DNA from: Puia sp963703355
GTDB lineage: Bacteria; Bacteroidota; Bacteroidia; Chitinophagales; Chitinophagaceae
Direction: 5' to 3'
Assembly: GCA_963703355.1 (NCBI GenBank)
Contig: OY969813.1
Location: 1,302,001-1,366,000, forward strand
Length of the DNA: 64,000 bases
Below, piece by piece: positions 63,055 to 64,000 of the stretch (position 1 is the first letter of the stretch; the number at the start of each line of letters is the position of its first letter). The position numbers and the translations under genes were made by a program. The notes beneath the pieces were generated by a model. That model saw only the letters and a list, made by a program, of their open reading frames with translations, was not told the origin of the DNA and did no database searches.

Positions 63055-64000
63055 ATGAAATTTGTCCCACTGCTGATATCTTCTGCCATTACCATTCTTT
63101 TAATCCTTGCATTTAATACCAGATGGGGCAATAAGCCCGCATTAGGCGAATTGCTGAGTCCACAACACGGTTTTTGGCAGAATGCAGAACCGATAGATAA
63201 AGACTTCGGTCAGGATCTTCAACTGCCAGGCCTAACCGAACCCGCGGAAATTTATATGGACGATCGCCTGGTACCTCATGTTTTCGCGGCGAATGAGAAC
63301 GATGCGTATTATTTACAGGGTTATCTGCACGCGAAATACCGGCTTTGGCAGATGGAATTTCAGACCTATGCGGCCGCTGGTCGTATCAGCGAATTAATCG
63401 GCTCTGACGGATTAAACTATGATAGAGAAAAAAGAAGGCTTGGGATGGGTTATGCGGCAGAAAAAGCAGTAGCTGAAATGGAGCAGGATTCCGTTTCAAA
63501 GGCTGAAGCCGATGCTTATACGGCAGGGGTGAATGCTTATATTACAACCTTGAAAGAAAGCGATCTGCCGATTGAATATAAATTGATGGGTTATAAACCT
63601 GAATTATGGACCAATCTGAAGACAGCCCTTTTCTTAAAATACATGTCTTTTGAGCTTGCTGGTTCAGAAAATGATTTTGAATATACAAATCTTCGGTCCA
63701 AACTCGGGTACAGCATTTTCAATAAAATGTTCCCCATGTCGCAGGATTCCCTGGATCCCATTGTACCAAATGATACGTTTAGTAAGACACCTGGCGTGAT
63801 GTTAAGAACCCCTCCGGGTTATGATTCAGCCTATCTTCAAAATGATGATACGCCAGTTATCCGTTCCGTCAAGCCTGATAAAGACAATGGAAGTAACAAC
63901 TGGGCCGTTAGTGGAATCAAAACAAAAAGTGGTTCACCCATACTTTGCAATGACCCGCATCTCGGATTAAACCTGCCTTCTCTCTGGTATGAAATACAAA
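63055..64000 (+). CDS. Penicillin acylase family protein (3' end outside the window)
   Basis: The first 315 residues of an Ntn-hydrolase precursor (usually about 780-800 residues). Signal anchor KFVPLLISSAITILLILAFN; alpha-subunit with VYRDDRLVPHV-like MDDRLVPHVFAAN and HAKYRLWQMEF. The autocleavage site that exposes the catalytic Ser is DNGSNNWAVSG, with Ser280 in position, followed by PILCNDPHLGLNLPSLWYEI. Acts in the periplasm on acyl amides such as beta-lactams or acyl-homoserine lactones. The gene continues past 64000. Confidence 0.93.
   Translation, partial: MKFVPLLISSAITILLILAFNTRWGNKPALGELLSPQHGFWQNAEPIDKDFGQDLQLPGLTEPAEIYMDDRLVPHVFAANENDAYYLQGYLHAKYRLWQMEFQTYAAAGRISELIGSDGLNYDREKRRLGMGYAAEKAVAEMEQDSVSKAEADAYTAGVNAYITTLKESDLPIEYKLMGYKPELWTNLKTALFLKYMSFELAGSENDFEYTNLRSKLGYSIFNKMFPMSQDSLDPIVPNDTFSKTPGVMLRTPPGYDSAYLQNDDTPVIRSVKPDKDNGSNNWAVSGIKTKSGSPILCNDPHLGLNLPSLWYEIQ

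Noticed and set aside
1..64000. tRNA or rRNA genes
   Set aside because: No cloverleaf-like segment or rRNA-like stretch was recognised in the intergenic gaps by eye; a covariance-model scan would settle it.

Overview
The window looks like a chromosomal piece of a Bacteroidota bacterium, most likely a Chitinophagaceae-like, gliding or saprophytic relative. This rests on a type B type-IX-secretion sorting domain, a TonB-dependent receptor with an N-terminal carboxypeptidase-regulatory-like domain, the Gfo/Idh/MocA plus DUF1080 sugar pair, GH97 and GH144-like glycosidases, DUF5777/DUF6799-type families, a propeller hybrid histidine kinase, and promoters of the Bacteroidota form TAnnTTTG. I see no rRNA, tRNA, CRISPR, insertion sequence, phage or plasmid gene. 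The species assignment is inference from gene families only. Layout, left: a TolC-like efflux gene and its TetR-type regulator (1-1943), a small TPR-like protein, and a leftward sugar cluster (DUF1080 hydrolase, Gfo/Idh/MocA oxidoreductase, NagB-family isomerase; 2463-5467). Next is a signalling block (6071-13043): a 1609-residue propeller hybrid kinase, a stand-alone receiver and a GAF/class III nucleotide cyclase, read in one direction. A secreted protein made of two homologous halves, a PRC-barrel/membrane-protein pair and a GH144-like enzyme follow (13192-17548). Layout, centre: a complete RND efflux operon (TolC, lipoprotein adaptor, pump, YncE-like propeller; 17620-23854), then mostly leftward secreted proteins: a DUF6799 protein, an FkbM methyltransferase, an esterase, a beta-barrel, a lipoprotein and an 811-residue T9SS cargo. 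A rightward histidine-rich exported protein sits among them. A phytoene-desaturase-like oxidoreductase and an acyl carrier protein diverge from 33.4 kb, followed by a zinc-less sirtuin, HU, the wreck of an AI-2E-family permease, and an M28 (glutamate carboxypeptidase II-like) peptidase. At 38.5-43.7 kb lies a rightward cell-envelope/redox block: a YxFxxD lipoprotein, an ECF sigma factor overlapping a protein that joins a cytosolic anti-sigma-like head, one membrane helix and an outer-membrane barrel, then an OB-fold membrane protein, a c-type cytochrome lipoprotein, a YceI protein and a DUF5777 barrel. Layout, right: a 2-hydroxyacid dehydrogenase, GH97 and a VOC protein (leftward); uracil-DNA glycosylase and a PlsC-like acyltransferase; LptD; then an outer-envelope biogenesis run of amidase, MlaD-like and OstA/LptA-like proteins; an SpmA-SpmB fusion; YchF; a TonB receptor; PurC; TrhO; and the start of a penicillin acylase cut by the window edge. 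The most unusual structure is non-coding. Four of the convergent gene junctions (2.4, 55.2, 57.9 and 61.9 kb) hold tandem arrays of different 7- or 8-bp units that touch or overlap the stop codons; one is a head-to-head inverted pair able to form a very long hairpin. A separate pair of 11-bp-period arrays lies at 15.55-15.66 kb. The sigma/trans-envelope-barrel pair at 39.4-41.3 kb is the best candidate for an unusual protein system. Several genes also carry a TAnnTTTG box only about four bases before the start codon, suggesting leaderless messages.
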